Made by a program: the position numbers and the translations under genes
The notes under the pieces: generated by a model
Seen by the model: the letters and a program-made list of their open reading frames with translations, nothing else
Told to the model about the DNA's origin: nothing
Database searches by the model: none
Assembly (NCBI GenBank): GCA_964640125.1
Contig: CAZXGG010000007.1
Span: forward strand, 14,452-78,451
From: G020353115 sp964640125
GTDB taxonomy: Bacteria > Bacteroidota > Bacteroidia > Bacteroidales > VadinHA17
Length of the DNA stretch: 64,000 nt
Direction of reading: 5' to 3'
In this document: positions 17,115 through 25,526 of the stretch, in pieces
Position numbering within the stretch: position 1 is the stretch's first letter
How the letters are laid out: each line of letters opens with the position of its first letter

Positions 17115-20100
17115 ATGAAAAAGAATCTGTTTTTAGTTTTGGTCCTGTCGATCGCCTTCATCGGCTCAGTGATTGCACAGGAACGTACGATTACCGGTAC
17201 GGTTACCTCAGCTGATGATGGAACGACACTTCCCGGAGTGAACGTGGTGGTTCAGGGGACCAGTATTGGTACCGTGACCAACATGGACGGGAAATATTCC
17301 ATCAATGTTCCGGCTGATGCCGAAGCGCTGGAGTTCTCTTTCGTGGGAATGATGAACAAAACTGTTCCGATAGGCAGTTCGAGTGTGATTGATGTTGCAC
17401 TTGAATCCGGCTTTGAGGCAATGGATGAGGTTGTCGTTACCGCGTTGGGTATCTCCAGGGAGAAGAAGGCACTGGGTTATGCCATAACCGAAGTGGGTGG
17501 TGAAGAGCTCGCAACCGTGAAGGAAACCAACGTGATCAATTCACTGGCCGGACGGGTTGCCGGTGTCGTACTGACCCAGTCACCCTCAGGACCAGGTGGA
17601 GGTACACGGGTGGTGATCCGTGGTAACAACTCCATTACAGGGAATAACCAGCCACTCTATGTGGTGGACGGGATCCCCATGGATAACAGCGGATTTGGTA
17701 GTGCAAACGGTACAGGTACTGCGAACTACCGCCGCGATGACTACGGAACCGGTGTTTCTGACCTTAACCCGGACGACATCGAATCGATGACCGTTCTGAA
17801 AGGACCGAATGCTGCTGCTCTGTATGGTGCACGGGCTGCCAACGGTGTGATCCTGATCACGACCAAAAAGGGCCGTTCAACCAAAGGAATGGGTGTAACC
17901 TATACTCACTCCTCTACGTTTGAAACACCACTCCTGCTTCCGGAATATCAGAATCAATACGGACAGGGAACACGGGGGTATTACTACGATGGCTCACCCA
18001 GTTTTGAACTTTCCGACCTGCTCAATTCGGGCGGATCATGGGGCGGTAAATTCGATGGCCAGGATTATCTTTACTGGACCGGCGAAACCAGACCCTACAA
18101 AGCACAACCCGACAACGTGAAGGATTTTTTCCGCACCGGTTCAAACATGGTAAATACCATTGCATTTGACGGCGGAACAGCAAATTCATCCCTGCGTTTC
18201 TCCTACACCAATGACGTGGCCAAATCAATCCTGCCAAACGCCGGTTTGAAACGCCACAATTTCAACGTCAGGGGAACAACAAACCTTACGGATAAATTGT
18301 CGGTGGATGCCAAGGTTACCTATTTTGTACAGGAATCGGAAAACCGTCCGTTTCATGGTACGGAAGGTCTCATGGCCTACCTCTATGATATACCGAGAAA
18401 CCTGGATATCAATGACCTGAAAGATTACCAGAACCCGGACTACTCGGTGAGAACCTATACCAGTGGAACAAACGGGAACCCATACTGGATAGTAAATCAC
18501 GATGTAAACAACGATACCAGGAACCGGTTATTGGGATTCGCCAAAGTGAATTATGCCATAACGGACTGGTTGTCGGCTTTTGTCCGCATCGGAACCGACT
18601 TCGCATCACAGAAAATTGAAACCATCCAGCAGTATGGACACCATTATTACCCAACCGGGCAGTTTAATTTCCGGAATTACCAGACCAGTGAAACCAACAC
18701 CGACTTCCTGCTGATGTTTGATAAGGAGATAACTTCTGACTTCAAGATCACAGGTAATTTTGGTGGAAACATGATGTACCAGACCTATGAGCAAATGGGG
18801 GTTAATGGCCGGGACTTTAAGATCCCGACCAAACCGACCACCGATAGCGCCAGGGAGTTGAATCCTTCCTATACTCCGTTGCAGGAGAAGAGGATTAACT
18901 CACTGTACGGTTCTGCTTCATTATCCTATGGCAATTTCATTTACCTGGATGTTTCAGGGAGAAATGACTGGTCATCTACCCTGCCGGAAGATAACTGGTC
19001 CTACTTCTATCCTTCAGTTAGCCTTTCCGCCCTGCTTCATGAATTCATTGATCCGGGTGCTAACTTCATGAACTTCCTGAAAATCAGGGGTAGCTGGGCA
19101 AAGGTTGGTAGTGACACCGGTCCCTATCAGCTTGATATCGCGTATGACATGCAGCAGGATGGATACCTGGGTCTGACAACCTTAACCAGGCCCGCTATAA
19201 AACTTAATCCTGATCTGAAACCGGAGCAGACTGCGTCACTTGAATTTGGACTGGAAGCTCGTTTCCTGGACAACAGGCTGTTTGTCGATTTCTCCTATTA
19301 TAACATCAAAACCACAGACCTGATCATGGATGTCCCGGTATCTGCATCAACGGGTTATTCTAATTTCCGCGAAAATGTGGGTGAAGTGGAGAACAAAGGA
19401 GTTGAGATCATGATTGGTGGTACACCCTATTCAGCCGGTGATTTTAGCTGGGATATTTCGGCGAACTTCTCTACCAATAAGAATACCCTGAATGACCTGA
19501 TTGAAGGTCTCGATCGTTATACCTTCAGTACAACTAACGCAGGTAATGTGGATGTTCGTGCAACAGTGGGAGCCGGGTATGGCGATATCTGGGGTACTAC
19601 CTGGATGAAGAATGATGCCGGTCAACTGGTGGTGAATGCTGATGGGATACCGCAGGTAGATGCGACAAAGAAAAAGCTTGGAAACTACCAGCCCGACTGG
19701 GTCGGCGGTATTACCAACAACTTCCGGTATAAAACACTATCACTGAATATTCTGCTCGATGCAAGGATTGGTGGTCAGGTATATTCCGGAACAGATGCCG
19801 GCCTGGATGCATCCGGTGTTACAAAACGGACATTGAAATACAGGGAAGAGGGTGTTATCGTGGACGGTGTGGTGAATACCGGTACGGACGAATCACCCGT
19901 CTGGACACCCAATACCGAACAAATCACCGGACAGGAATACTGGGGTGCATATAGTGGCATTGTTGAAAACTACGTGTACGACCAGACCAACGTGATGCTG
20001 CGCGAATTATCCCTTACATACCAGCTTCCGTCGAACCTGTTCAATAACGTGTTTATTGAATCCGTCTCTCTGAGCCTGGTCGGACGTAACCTTGCTTTCC

Positions 20101-20234
20101 TCTATAAGGATAAGGATGTTGTGAATTTTGACCCGACTACCAGTTACAGTACAAGTAACTATGCACAGGGTGTTGTTTTCTATACCTTGCCCACAACCCG
20201 GAGCTATGGTATTACCTTGAACGTGAAATTCTAA
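17115..20234 (+). CDS. susC: SusC/RagA-family TonB-dependent outer-membrane transporter
   Basis: A 1039-residue protein with signal peptide MKKNLFLVLVLSIAFIGSVIAQ, an N-terminal carboxypeptidase-regulatory-like domain (ITGTVTSADDGTTLPGVNVV to about residue 100), the linker EAMDEVVVTALGISREKKALGYA typical of SusC proteins, a plug domain with VVIRGNNSITGNNQPLYVVDGIP, and a 22-strand barrel ending in YGITLNVKF with a terminal aromatic residue. SusC pulls oligosaccharides across the outer membrane, with SusD as lid, powered by TonB. It is the first gene of the susC-susD pair and follows the five-gene hydrolase group on the same strand. Confidence 0.96.
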   Translation: MKKNLFLVLVLSIAFIGSVIAQERTITGTVTSADDGTTLPGVNVVVQGTSIGTVTNMDGKYSINVPADAEALEFSFVGMMNKTVPIGSSSVIDVALESGFEAMDEVVVTALGISREKKALGYAITEVGGEELATVKETNVINSLAGRVAGVVLTQSPSGPGGGTRVVIRGNNSITGNNQPLYVVDGIPMDNSGFGSANGTGTANYRRDDYGTGVSDLNPDDIESMTVLKGPNAAALYGARAANGVILITTKKGRSTKGMGVTYTHSSTFETPLLLPEYQNQYGQGTRGYYYDGSPSFELSDLLNSGGSWGGKFDGQDYLYWTGETRPYKAQPDNVKDFFRTGSNMVNTIAFDGGTANSSLRFSYTNDVAKSILPNAGLKRHNFNVRGTTNLTDKLSVDAKVTYFVQESENRPFHGTEGLMAYLYDIPRNLDINDLKDYQNPDYSVRTYTSGTNGNPYWIVNHDVNNDTRNRLLGFAKVNYAITDWLSAFVRIGTDFASQKIETIQQYGHHYYPTGQFNFRNYQTSETNTDFLLMFDKEITSDFKITGNFGGNMMYQTYEQMGVNGRDFKIPTKPTTDSARELNPSYTPLQEKRINSLYGSASLSYGNFIYLDVSGRNDWSSTLPEDNWSYFYPSVSLSALLHEFIDPGANFMNFLKIRGSWAKVGSDTGPYQLDIAYDMQQDGYLGLTTLTRPAIKLNPDLKPEQTASLEFGLEARFLDNRLFVDFSYYNIKTTDLIMDVPVSASTGYSNFRENVGEVENKGVEIMIGGTPYSAGDFSWDISANFSTNKNTLNDLIEGLDRYTFSTTNAGNVDVRATVGAGYGDIWGTTWMKNDAGQLVVNADGIPQVDATKKKLGNYQPDWVGGITNNFRYKTLSLNILLDARIGGQVYSGTDAGLDASGVTKRTLKYREEGVIVDGVVNTGTDESPVWTPNTEQITGQEYWGAYSGIVENYVYDQTNVMLRELSLTYQLPSNLFNNVFIESVSLSLVGRNLAFLYKDKDVVNFDPTTSYSTSNYAQGVVFYTLPTTRSYGITLNVKF

Positions 20235-20253
20235 TTTTATAAACGATAGAAAT

Positions 20254-21963
20254 ATGAAAACGATTAAAATATTACTTGGGTTCGTGTTCGTGTTAGGATT
20301 AGCATCCTGTACGAGTGATTTTGTTGAGATCAACAAAAATCCCAATGCGATTACGTCTGATGAAGCGAGTGCTAAATATTTCATCACCAATCCGCAGTAC
20401 AAACTCTATGCTCCAGATCGTTATCCATACTGGAGAGCCCACCTGATCAACGTCGACCGCTATGCAGGTCATTTCTGCTTTGGTTTCAGCGGCTGCTGGT
20501 GGAACGACGGCCTCAGTTATGTCCCTAATACCGGCTATACCGATGCCGCATGGGATTGGATGGAAGGCTATTTTAGCGGCATTAACAACTTCATGGGACT
20601 GACTGAAGAAGGAGCAGATTTTGAAAATCCGCTGATGTATGCTGCCGGCCAGATCATAAAGGGTTTGTATTACCAGATGTTTACCGATATATTCGGAATG
20701 ATTCCATTTTCCGAAGCCGGTAATCCGGATATCACTCAGCCGGCATTTGATTCACAGAATGACATCTACCAGGGGATCATTGCTTTACTGGATCAGGCCA
20801 TGGCCACCATTGGTGACAATACGACAACCGGCGACGGTGTGAATGATCTTGGGGAGAATGACGTATGGTGTGGCGGTGATCTCCAGCAATGGAAAAGAAT
20901 GGCCAATACCCTGAAGCTTCGCATAGCACTGCGTGCCTACGGTGCACCCAATGCTACCTGGGCTACTGGAGCCATTAACCAGGCCCTTGCAGCAGACCTG
21001 CTTGACAGCGATGTGTTGATGGAAAAAGATGCAATAATCAGCCAGTGGTCAGCTGCCTGCTATGGCGATGTGTGGCACAATTTCGGTGGAACTGGCTCAA
21101 AATGGACCGTTGGAAAAACCCTGATCGATTACCTCAGGGATAACAGCGATCCGCGGCTTGAAAAGTATGCCCAGGTTGCTGAAGGTGGACAGTTCAGTTT
21201 CACCAGGCCCAAAGAAGCCGATGACGTCGATGGATATACCAATTTCTGGAAACGGGTGGACTTTATCTTTGCTTCACTGGCAGATGCTGATGATGGCTCA
21301 AACGACATCACGCTGGTGAACCAGGGCGATACACTTGCCACCATTACTGTTCCTGAGGAGAAGTATTACATCGGACAACCCACCAGGCTGAACGGAAAGA
21401 TATACGGACTTGTAAAATGGGAATTTTTCTCAAAACCTGCTGAGATCGTTACACAGCAGAAGAATATTGGACAACCGATCTTCCCGGAGATCATCCTTAC
21501 GGCTGCAGAATCCTACTTCCTGCAGGCTGAAGCAAAAGTACTCGGCTTTGGCAGTGGAAGCGAAAACCAGCTTTACCAGGATGGTATTACAGCTGCCATG
21601 GCACTTTGGGGAACTGCCCCGACTGCTGAGTTCCAGGCAAGCCCAATGTGGACCCTGACCGGAACTGACGCAGAGAAACTCGAGCAGATCAGTGTACAGC
21701 GCTGGCTTTCGCTCTATACCGACGGGTTTGAAGCATGGTCTGTTGTACGGAAATCAGGCTACCCCTCGATTCTGGCAGACGGTATAACCGATGCAGATAT
21801 CTTTGCCGTGGGTGAAGCCGGACTGGATAATGACTATCCGCAACGCATGCATTATGGCAACGCTCCACAGAGCAACAACCTGGATAACTATAATGCTGCC
21901 GTTGCAGCACAGGGCCCTGACCACCAGGGAACAATGCTGTGGTGGGCTAAAACCGCAAAGTAA
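20254..21963 (+). CDS. susD: SusD/RagB-type nutrient-binding lipoprotein (SusD-like_2 type)
   Basis: 569 residues starting MKTIKILLGFVFVLGLASC with lipobox LASC. It begins TSDFVEINKNPNAITSDEAS, the form found in the SusD-like_2 group rather than in classical BT3701-type SusD, and carries TPR-like helices through the middle and a C-terminal QRWLSLYTDGFEAWSVVRKSGYP block, a strong family marker. It binds glycan at the cell surface and caps the SusC barrel. Only 19 nt separate it from susC, and a strong intrinsic terminator follows at 22011-22047, which closes the transcription unit. Confidence 0.95.
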   Translation: MKTIKILLGFVFVLGLASCTSDFVEINKNPNAITSDEASAKYFITNPQYKLYAPDRYPYWRAHLINVDRYAGHFCFGFSGCWWNDGLSYVPNTGYTDAAWDWMEGYFSGINNFMGLTEEGADFENPLMYAAGQIIKGLYYQMFTDIFGMIPFSEAGNPDITQPAFDSQNDIYQGIIALLDQAMATIGDNTTTGDGVNDLGENDVWCGGDLQQWKRMANTLKLRIALRAYGAPNATWATGAINQALAADLLDSDVLMEKDAIISQWSAACYGDVWHNFGGTGSKWTVGKTLIDYLRDNSDPRLEKYAQVAEGGQFSFTRPKEADDVDGYTNFWKRVDFIFASLADADDGSNDITLVNQGDTLATITVPEEKYYIGQPTRLNGKIYGLVKWEFFSKPAEIVTQQKNIGQPIFPEIILTAAESYFLQAEAKVLGFGSGSENQLYQDGITAAMALWGTAPTAEFQASPMWTLTGTDAEKLEQISVQRWLSLYTDGFEAWSVVRKSGYPSILADGITDADIFAVGEAGLDNDYPQRMHYGNAPQSNNLDNYNAAVAAQGPDHQGTMLWWAKTAK

Positions 21964-22010
21964 ACAACATAAACTGACTGGGCCTTTTACAAACCGGTTG
22001 GTGGTACAAA

Positions 22011-22047
22011 AAAAAAGAGGTGCTGGATCCCAGTACCTCTTTTTTTG
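22011..22047 (+). terminator. Intrinsic terminator after susD
   Basis: AGAGGT-G-CTGG-ATC-CCAG-T-ACCTCT stem followed by TTTTTTT, preceded by an A tract, so it could stop transcription from both sides. It lies 48 nt after the susD stop codon. Confidence 0.9.
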
Positions 22048-22273
22048 TTCTTTAGCTCCGAAGGCGGTTTAACACTCTTCGAGTGTTTAGGTGTTAGTTG
22101 TAGATTCCACCTATTGTTTCTCTTCACTTAAGTAACCATTATCTTCAGCACCTGAAAAATTGCTATGTAGATAAATAGAAGGTAGTCTTCATCGTCCGTC
22201 AGGACGACTTTTGCCCTCAAATCATTTTCGGAAAAAGTATTGGTTGATGCAGGTTGCGAAGCGAGGGCCCCTG

Positions 22274-22387
22274 CCCTGTGAAATAGCAGTAAACATGGAA
22301 CGATTTGCTAATGTGATGCGTTATTTCACGGGGCTTGTCCTGTGAAATCCTGCATAGCAGGAGCGGCATCACCGCTATTTCACAGGG
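22274..22387. repeat. Two tandem CCCTGTGAAAT palindromes
   Basis: Unit 1 has CCCTGTGAAAT at 22274-22284 and ATTTCACGGGG at 22323-22333; unit 2 has CCTGTGAAAT at 22339-22348 with an inner CCTGC-ATA-GCAGG hairpin and ATTTCACAGG at 22377-22386. The outermost arms CCCTGTGAAATAGC and GCTATTTCACAGGG also pair perfectly. A third unit of the same design is at 33674-33723. The rest of the 580-nt gap between susD and murB holds nothing recognisable. Confidence 0.75.
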
Positions 22388-22519
22388 TCCAACAATGGTT
22401 ATTTGATCCATCAACTTCTGAAAGGTTTCGGGATCGCTATTGACTTATAATCGATCAATCATTGATGATTGCTTGTTGAAATTATGCCGAACTCAAGTTA
22501 TTTATGTGAAATAAGTTCA

Positions 22520-22527
22520 TAAATTTG
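22520..22527 (+). promoter_or_regulatory. Candidate -7 box for murB-murA
   Basis: TAAATTTG fits TAnnTTTG and lies 17 nt before the murB ATG. No -33 TTTG is visible. If real, the pair is read from a host-type promoter with a very short leader. Confidence 0.4.
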
Positions 22528-22544
22528 TTCTAACCGGGACAGCT

Positions 22545-23561
22545 ATGGATAAATATAAGAGCATCATTTCGCAATTACAAAAAAGTTCTATAGCCATCCA
22601 TCGGAATATACCTCTGGCGAAGTATACTACCCTGGGTGTCGGCGGCCCGGCGGACATCCTGGTCGTTGCGGAAACAACCAGGCAACTCATCACCGTCATT
22701 ACAATTGCACGCGACGTAGGATACCCGTTTAAACTCGTCGGTAAAGGTAGTAACTTGATCATTTCAGATAGCGGATATAGGGGATTAATAGTAGTTAACC
22801 GCACACAGGGCTGGGAGCTTATGCTCCCGCCCTCCACGAAGAAAATAGAATATCCAGTGGAAGACCGTTACGGGGAAAGTGCCGATTTACCTCAGGTTGA
22901 TGAAACAGAAGATGCAGAGGAGGTCCTGGTTAAAGTTGCCTCAGGCAATAGCATTGCCAAATTGATTGAAGAATTATTTAAAGCCGGTATTACCGGCCTG
23001 GAATGGTTTACCGGTATTCCGGCCACCATCGGTGGAGCCCTTTATATGAATATGCATGGTGCCGATCATTATTTTTGCGAACGTATTGAAAGCGTTACTC
23101 TTCTATCCGGTACTTTAATCAAAGAGGTTAATCGGGATTATTTCAGGTTTGCTTACGATTGGTCAGTTTTACATGAAACGGAAGAAATTGTTCTTGAGGT
23201 GATATTACGCCTTGAACGGGGTAATGTAGCCAGGGCAAGGCAGTTATCACGTGAGTGGGCACATTACAAAGCCAACCAGCCACAGCGTTCAGCCGGATGC
23301 ATTTTCCAGAACTTAACTCAGGAAGAGAAAGCTGGTCTGGGTATTCCTACCACGAGTGTTGGCTATCTTATCGATAAAGTGCTTGGTCTGAAAGGCACCC
23401 AAAAAGGAAATGCAATGATCTCGACCAAACATGCGGCTTTCATTGAGAATCTGGGAGGTGCTTCCGCGGAGGATGTATTGTATTTAATCCAGTTAATCAA
23501 AGAACGGGCACAAGATGAATTGAGATTGGAATTAAAAACTGAAGTTGAGATAATTAAGTAG
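22545..23561 (+). CDS. murB: UDP-N-acetylenolpyruvoylglucosamine reductase
   Basis: MurB reduces the enolpyruvyl group to lactyl in UDP-MurNAc synthesis, using FAD and NADPH. The 338-residue protein opens with a FAD-binding domain (PLAKYTTLGVGGPADILVVAETT, VGKGSNLIISDSGYRGLIV), contains GLEWFTGIPATIGGALYMNMHG, and has RSAGCIFQN where the proton-donor Ser/Cys sits; here it is Cys. The ending STKHAAFIENLGGASAEDVLYLI resembles MurB of candidate-phyla (Patescibacteria) bacteria more than the Bacteroidota enzymes I know. It has an unusual acidic stretch (DRYGESADLPQVDETEDAEE) in the middle. It is joined to murA by a 5-nt gap. Confidence 0.93.
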   Translation: MDKYKSIISQLQKSSIAIHRNIPLAKYTTLGVGGPADILVVAETTRQLITVITIARDVGYPFKLVGKGSNLIISDSGYRGLIVVNRTQGWELMLPPSTKKIEYPVEDRYGESADLPQVDETEDAEEVLVKVASGNSIAKLIEELFKAGITGLEWFTGIPATIGGALYMNMHGADHYFCERIESVTLLSGTLIKEVNRDYFRFAYDWSVLHETEEIVLEVILRLERGNVARARQLSREWAHYKANQPQRSAGCIFQNLTQEEKAGLGIPTTSVGYLIDKVLGLKGTQKGNAMISTKHAAFIENLGGASAEDVLYLIQLIKERAQDELRLELKTEVEIIK

Positions 23562-23566
23562 CTATT

Positions 23567-24826
23567 ATGTCAAAATTCAAAATTAAGGGTGCCAACCCGC
23601 TACACGGAGAGATAACCGTTGCCGGCAATAAAAATGCTGCCTTGCCGATTATCGCTGCCTCTGTCTTAACGGATGAATTATGCCGGATCAATAATCTACC
23701 GGATATCGTGGATGTATCTACGATGTTAACCATCCTGGAAAGTTTAGGAAAGCAGGTACATAAAACGGCTCCTGGCAAGGTTGAAATAAGGGGTGGTATT
23801 ACCAAGAATTCGATTGAAACGCCCTTGGCCAGGCGGCTGCGGGCATCTATTCTCTATTTGGGAGGGCTACTGAGCTGCACCGGCAGTGTATCTTTAGCAC
23901 CGCCGGGAGGCTGCGTGATTGGACGCAGGAATGTGGATAGCCATTTTACTGTTTTTCAATCCTTCGGCGCAACCATTGACATCACGGAAACAGACTATCG
24001 CCTCCAAATTGCTAAACGTAAACCTGCTAATTTATTCTTAAAGGAAACCTCCGTTACTGCAACCGAAAACGCCCTGATCTATGCATCGTCCATAACCGGT
24101 ACTTCTATTATTGAAAACGCTGCTTGCGAACCTCATATTAACGATTTATGCTGTGTTTTGGAACAGATGGGTGCTACGATTGAAGGTGAGGGAACAAATA
24201 AGTTACATATCACAGGTGTAGAAAAATTATCGGGATTCGAACACACCCTGGTTGCGGATCATATCGAAGCCGGGACTTTCGCTATCACCGCCGCTGCCAC
24301 TGGAGGAGAAATTACCATTCACAATGCCGTTAAAAAAGATTTAATTATGACGGAACACTATTTGAATCTTTTGGGTGTCAATCTGCACTTTCCGGACTCC
24401 AATACCATGCAGGTAAAACCTGCCCAACTCTCCTCACATGGTCTTAAAATTCAAACGGGTCTCTGGCCCGCGTTTCCTACCGACCTGATGAGCCCCATGA
24501 TTGTCTTAGCAACCCAGGCGCAGGGCACCACTCTGTGTCACGATTGGATGTATGAATCGCGTATGTTTTTTGTCGATAAACTTATCCTCATGGGTGCACA
24601 GATTACACAATGCGATCCCCATCGCGTCCTGGTAACCGGTCCCACAAAACTGCGGGGACAGGAACTAAGCAGCCCCGATATTCGGGCCGGTATTGCCCTG
24701 GTCATCGCTGCATTAACGGCTAAGGGCACCAGCATCATCGACCATGCGGAACTGATCGACCGCGGTTACGAGAATATTAACCATCGCCTGCAAAACCTCG
24801 GCGCCACCATCGAACGGCTGGACTAA
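23567..24826 (+). CDS. murA: UDP-N-acetylglucosamine 1-carboxyvinyltransferase, Cys-type
   Basis: MurA transfers enolpyruvate from PEP to UDP-GlcNAc, the first committed step of peptidoglycan synthesis. 419 residues, normal length. AGNKNAALPIIAASVL holds the conserved Lys-Asn pair and PPGGCVIGRRNVDSH the catalytic Cys that fosfomycin alkylates. Bacteroidota MurA proteins I remember read PGGDKIGRRRLDTH, with Asp at this position, so this copy is atypical for the host group. Together with murB it forms a two-gene unit. It may be a second, acquired copy; whether a resident murA lies elsewhere cannot be seen here. Confidence 0.94.
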   Translation: MSKFKIKGANPLHGEITVAGNKNAALPIIAASVLTDELCRINNLPDIVDVSTMLTILESLGKQVHKTAPGKVEIRGGITKNSIETPLARRLRASILYLGGLLSCTGSVSLAPPGGCVIGRRNVDSHFTVFQSFGATIDITETDYRLQIAKRKPANLFLKETSVTATENALIYASSITGTSIIENAACEPHINDLCCVLEQMGATIEGEGTNKLHITGVEKLSGFEHTLVADHIEAGTFAITAAATGGEITIHNAVKKDLIMTEHYLNLLGVNLHFPDSNTMQVKPAQLSSHGLKIQTGLWPAFPTDLMSPMIVLATQAQGTTLCHDWMYESRMFFVDKLILMGAQITQCDPHRVLVTGPTKLRGQELSSPDIRAGIALVIAALTAKGTSIIDHAELIDRGYENINHRLQNLGATIERLD

Positions 24827-25526
24827 AGGAATATTTGTTTATCCAACTACTATTTTTTAACGGAAAAAACCACAAATAAAAATGATGGAATTATTGAATT
24901 AAATCCATTTTTTTGTATCTTGTAACAATTACTCGACCTCCCACAACGTGCCATTTTCTTTTTTTCAGTGGGATTCATAGGTGAAATTTGGGTTAATGGG
25001 TAATGGAATCCTGGTGCCGGAGCAATCCGGCACCTTGCATTTAAGGCCTAGCCTCTAAATAGCAAGGTGAAGATAAAAGATAAAAGACTAAAGAATAAAG
25101 AAACTGTCTTTTACGATATATCCGAGGAAGAGTTAAGCTTTTCTTATTGTATTAGTTAGCGTAAATCTAAAGGAAGCAGGCAGGAAAGGAAAAAGTAATG
25201 CCGAAGGCCCCGTAGCTCCGAAGGAGTCCCTACGGGAGGATGCCTGCCCGACCCTGTCTGCCGACAGGCGGGTTTGGCACATCCCTCCGGGAAAAGTTAA
25301 TAGGTGAACATGTAAAACAATACCTATCTACAATTAACATTTAACATTCTTCTATTAACAGTCACTCACCCCGCTTTCAGCGAGAGAAGTCCAAATCTGC
25401 AAACATGTGGTAATGATTGATGCACCATGCTCTTTGCCCCATGCTCCATGCTTATTCGCCCCGCTTCCAGCGGGATGAGTTCAACAACCATTATTCACTT
25501 CGGCTAAGCCTCGTGAATAATGTGTT
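24827..25526. other. 700-bp intergenic region without a gene
   Basis: Contains only short repeats and hairpins: CCGTAGCTCC-GAAGGA-GTCCCTACGGG near 25208-25238, GTCTGCCGACAGGCGGG near 25256, two CCGCTTYCAGCG words (about 25371 and 25459, also near 61462), and a perfect ATTATTCAC/GTGAATAAT stem (25490-25498 with 25513-25521) next to the end of the minus-strand permease gene. The last stem lacks a T tract. No coding region is supported. Confidence 0.6.
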
